The notes beneath the pieces are model-generated. The model did no database searches. It was not told the DNA's origin and saw only the letters and a list, made by a program, of their open reading frames with translations. From Linepithema humile (taxonomy: Eukaryota; Arthropoda; Insecta; Hymenoptera; Formicidae), in the NCBI RefSeq assembly GCF_040581485.1, contig NC_090130.1, forward strand, positions 21,717,918 through 21,781,917: DNA of 64,000 nucleotides, given 5' to 3'. Shown piece by piece: positions 61,801 through 64,000 of the stretch. The position numbers and the translations under genes were made by a program. Positions within the stretch are counted from its first letter, which is position 1; every line of letters begins with the position of its first letter.

Positions 61801-64000
61801 CTTTTGTAAGTGAGTCAGTGTGTGAATTCAGTACTGCTGAATTTCGAGAAGTAATTTCTGGGGTTCGTCGGTATTGACTGAACGTCAACTTCCGGTGTTA
61901 ATATCCGGTCGAGAAGCGAGCGAGTCCTAATATTACGTGCTGGAATGCGACGTTCCTTGCGTAGAAACAGGAAACTTGCGGACAGGGTGGAATTTAAATA
62001 ATCAATATTAGTGCAGCGGTGAGAAAAACTTCAAACGTATGGTGTTTTTAACTTAAAACTACAACAAAGAAGAATATGTGACCGGAAGAAGACTTATTTT
62101 TCGAAAATTTGATGCAAAAATTTATTGTCACTAAAGATGACGTATAAACATAAATTTTATTAAAGTTTAGTCTCTAAATAGAGATCTAGTTTGATTATTA
62201 AAATTAAACACATTATTGCTTTTGTATGAAAAGTAGATCGCTTACAAAACGCATTCTGCAGTCGAAATCCATTAAATCTACATTTTATTTCGGTCGCATT
62301 GCTTATCCAACAAATAATGTGTTGTGCATCTGATGAAGCTGTATTTTGTATATTTATTACCATTAATAGTAAAATCGCCACGTAACATGTAAAAAATCTT
62401 TATCGTGAATATCAACAATTTGCGAAACGAAATATCCGAGCGATTAATAATTATAAAAAATATTTTATTCTTAATACTGACGTATTATATACAATATTGA
62501 TATTTATTTTTGTATAACGGCGTAAAAAATTAATTTATATTTCGCGCAAATGGAAATGGTATTACTTTCGGATAATATATTAAAAACTTCAATGTCTAAT
62601 CCGAACGATAAGCTTGGCGCGACAAACGAAATTAGCACATTTACGATCGCTTTTATTATTTAGAAAACGAGCCAATGAGAAAATTATTAATACTATTCAG
62701 CTTGTAGCTCACGTGTAATGCTGCAGGTGATACATCTGCATTCGTAAGCTCGCTATACAAATGAGCTATAAATGCCGACGGGTAGTCGTATGTGCAAAAC
62801 CAAAACGTGATTGTGTAATTATACAATACTGATGAAAAGCGATTGAACTCTCATAATAATCCCCTATAGCTGAATAGGCTGTTCATGATTAAACGTTTCT
62901 GCATTCTATTGTAAACGCTTTACACGCTGGTATACATAAACGGAATGGTGTGTAGAATATAGATATTAGCTTTACGTGAAGGATATTAATAGTAAAATCA
63001 TATTTGTCATTTGAAAATAATCGCTCATAGTATATTTTATTTCGTATTTTAGTATGAAAATGTTGCAATAATATAATAAGTAATGTAAATTAAAGAAACA
63101 ATATTAAAATTGAAACTATATGCTACAGAATATTTAACGAGGTAAATTAATCAATCTATAAAACACATAGAAAAATGTAAAATGTATAAGATACAAATTT
63201 CGCAAAAATTAAAAAAGTTCTTTTATTCTATTCGGAGGAATGCGTAGGAGGATTAAATTGATTCTGTTCTTCTATTTATTTTTAATTTAAACTTTTAAAA
63301 GAAATTTTTTCTTGTAGAACATGCGATCGTGAAAAATGCATAAATTTGCATACTTTTTATCTGATGACTGTATGGTGCATTTTAAGTGCTTTGTATCTGT
63401 AAAGCGCATATGAAATTGTTAGAGAGCGTGCTTTATCGCGACAAGCGTGTTTGCTCAAAGAAACTTAAACGTACCGAATGCCGGATATACACGTCGTTTT
63501 GCCCGGCAAAATAATCGCTTAAAATAACTATCTTTACATCAGTCGATTTTCGCGCCGCGCTTGAATAAGAAGCGCTTAAGAATTGAGACAGTGAATTAGA
63601 AATTTATTTGTTTTGCAATTTAGCTCATTCGTATTTTGAAATCATTATCCTTAGTCAGGCTAAAGAAAAAGAATATTGTTTCAACATTTTCGTCGTTATA
63701 TCCAGAAGGTAGACGAACTACTGCCGCAGGTGGAACGAGCAACTTCGCAGGAAAAATATTTGTTCGCTTCGTCAAAAAAAAATACAGAAAGACGAAGGTC
63801 CTATATGTGGGGATTGTCTTTTGTACGTTTAATTTCGCTTTATCAGAAAGCAAACCTGAGAACGGAAAATATCGAGTATACCTTCGTAATTTCAAACATG
63901 CATTATAAAGTGTACTAACTTGAAACGCTCTTTGTTAAGGAAAACAACTAGTACCTAGATTAGTTATACGAATTTATCGCGCAAAGCGTGAATATTTGGT
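55020..64000. other. Right-hand gene-free region
   Basis: About 9 kb without a protein gene I can support. Open frames such as 56699-56986 (+), 59526-59867 (+) and 61535-61753 (+) lack motifs and splice context. It is AT-rich with a TC microsatellite at 58808-58861 and a 13-bp poly(A) run near 61540. It may be upstream regulatory DNA or a 5' UTR intron of the GPCR, or simply intergenic. Confidence 0.5.
58808..58861. repeat. (TC)n microsatellite
   Basis: About 54 bases of almost pure CT/TC repeat, with a single interruption (tcac) near 58825. Confidence 0.95.

Noticed and set aside
1..64000. CRISPR arrays, rRNA genes and intact transposase genes
   Set aside because: None seen. Repeats are short tandem or simple-sequence types, and the DNA is eukaryotic.

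Overview
The window reads as nuclear DNA of an insect. Genes are split by short GT-AG introns, the background is AT-rich with CpG-rich and microsatellite blocks, and several proteins match insect families closely: a Yan-type ETS repressor, a 70-residue G-gamma subunit of the Drosophila Ggamma1 kind, CCT theta and Ku70. A hymenopteran such as an ant is my guess from gene style, but nothing here proves it. All gene models were built by hand from splice sites and frame continuity.

Layout. Positions 1-27407 hold no protein gene I can support. They contain CpG-rich blocks, polypyrimidine and purine tracts, microsatellites, a hairpin and one pair of inverted repeats, and probably the upstream exons and control DNA of the next gene. 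Positions 27436-29709 (+) encode the ETS repressor anterior open/Yan in four coding exons, with a long 3' UTR to about 32.3 kb. A minus-strand pair follows: mitochondrial single-stranded DNA-binding protein (32914-33667) and chaperonin subunit CCT8 (34600-37065). CCT8 is divergently paired with a G-protein gamma subunit (37631-37843, +). Next come Ku70 (38822-41285, -) and a small cysteine-rich, probably zinc-binding protein (42325-42730, -). Last is a large minus-strand class A GPCR (46524-54772) with about 765 residues of cytoplasmic tail. From about 55 kb to the end I see no gene.

How the genes relate. This is not an operon-like system. Yan acts in receptor tyrosine kinase/MAPK signalling, the gamma subunit and the GPCR belong to heterotrimeric G-protein signalling, and the others do housekeeping in protein folding, mtDNA maintenance and end joining. 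The least ordinary observations are a second, truncated copy of a Ku70 exon with its flanking intron placed exactly 800 bp away inside the same gene, the very long GPCR tail in a single exon, a Ku70 that stops before the usual SAP domain, and an undescribed inverted-repeat element near 16 kb.
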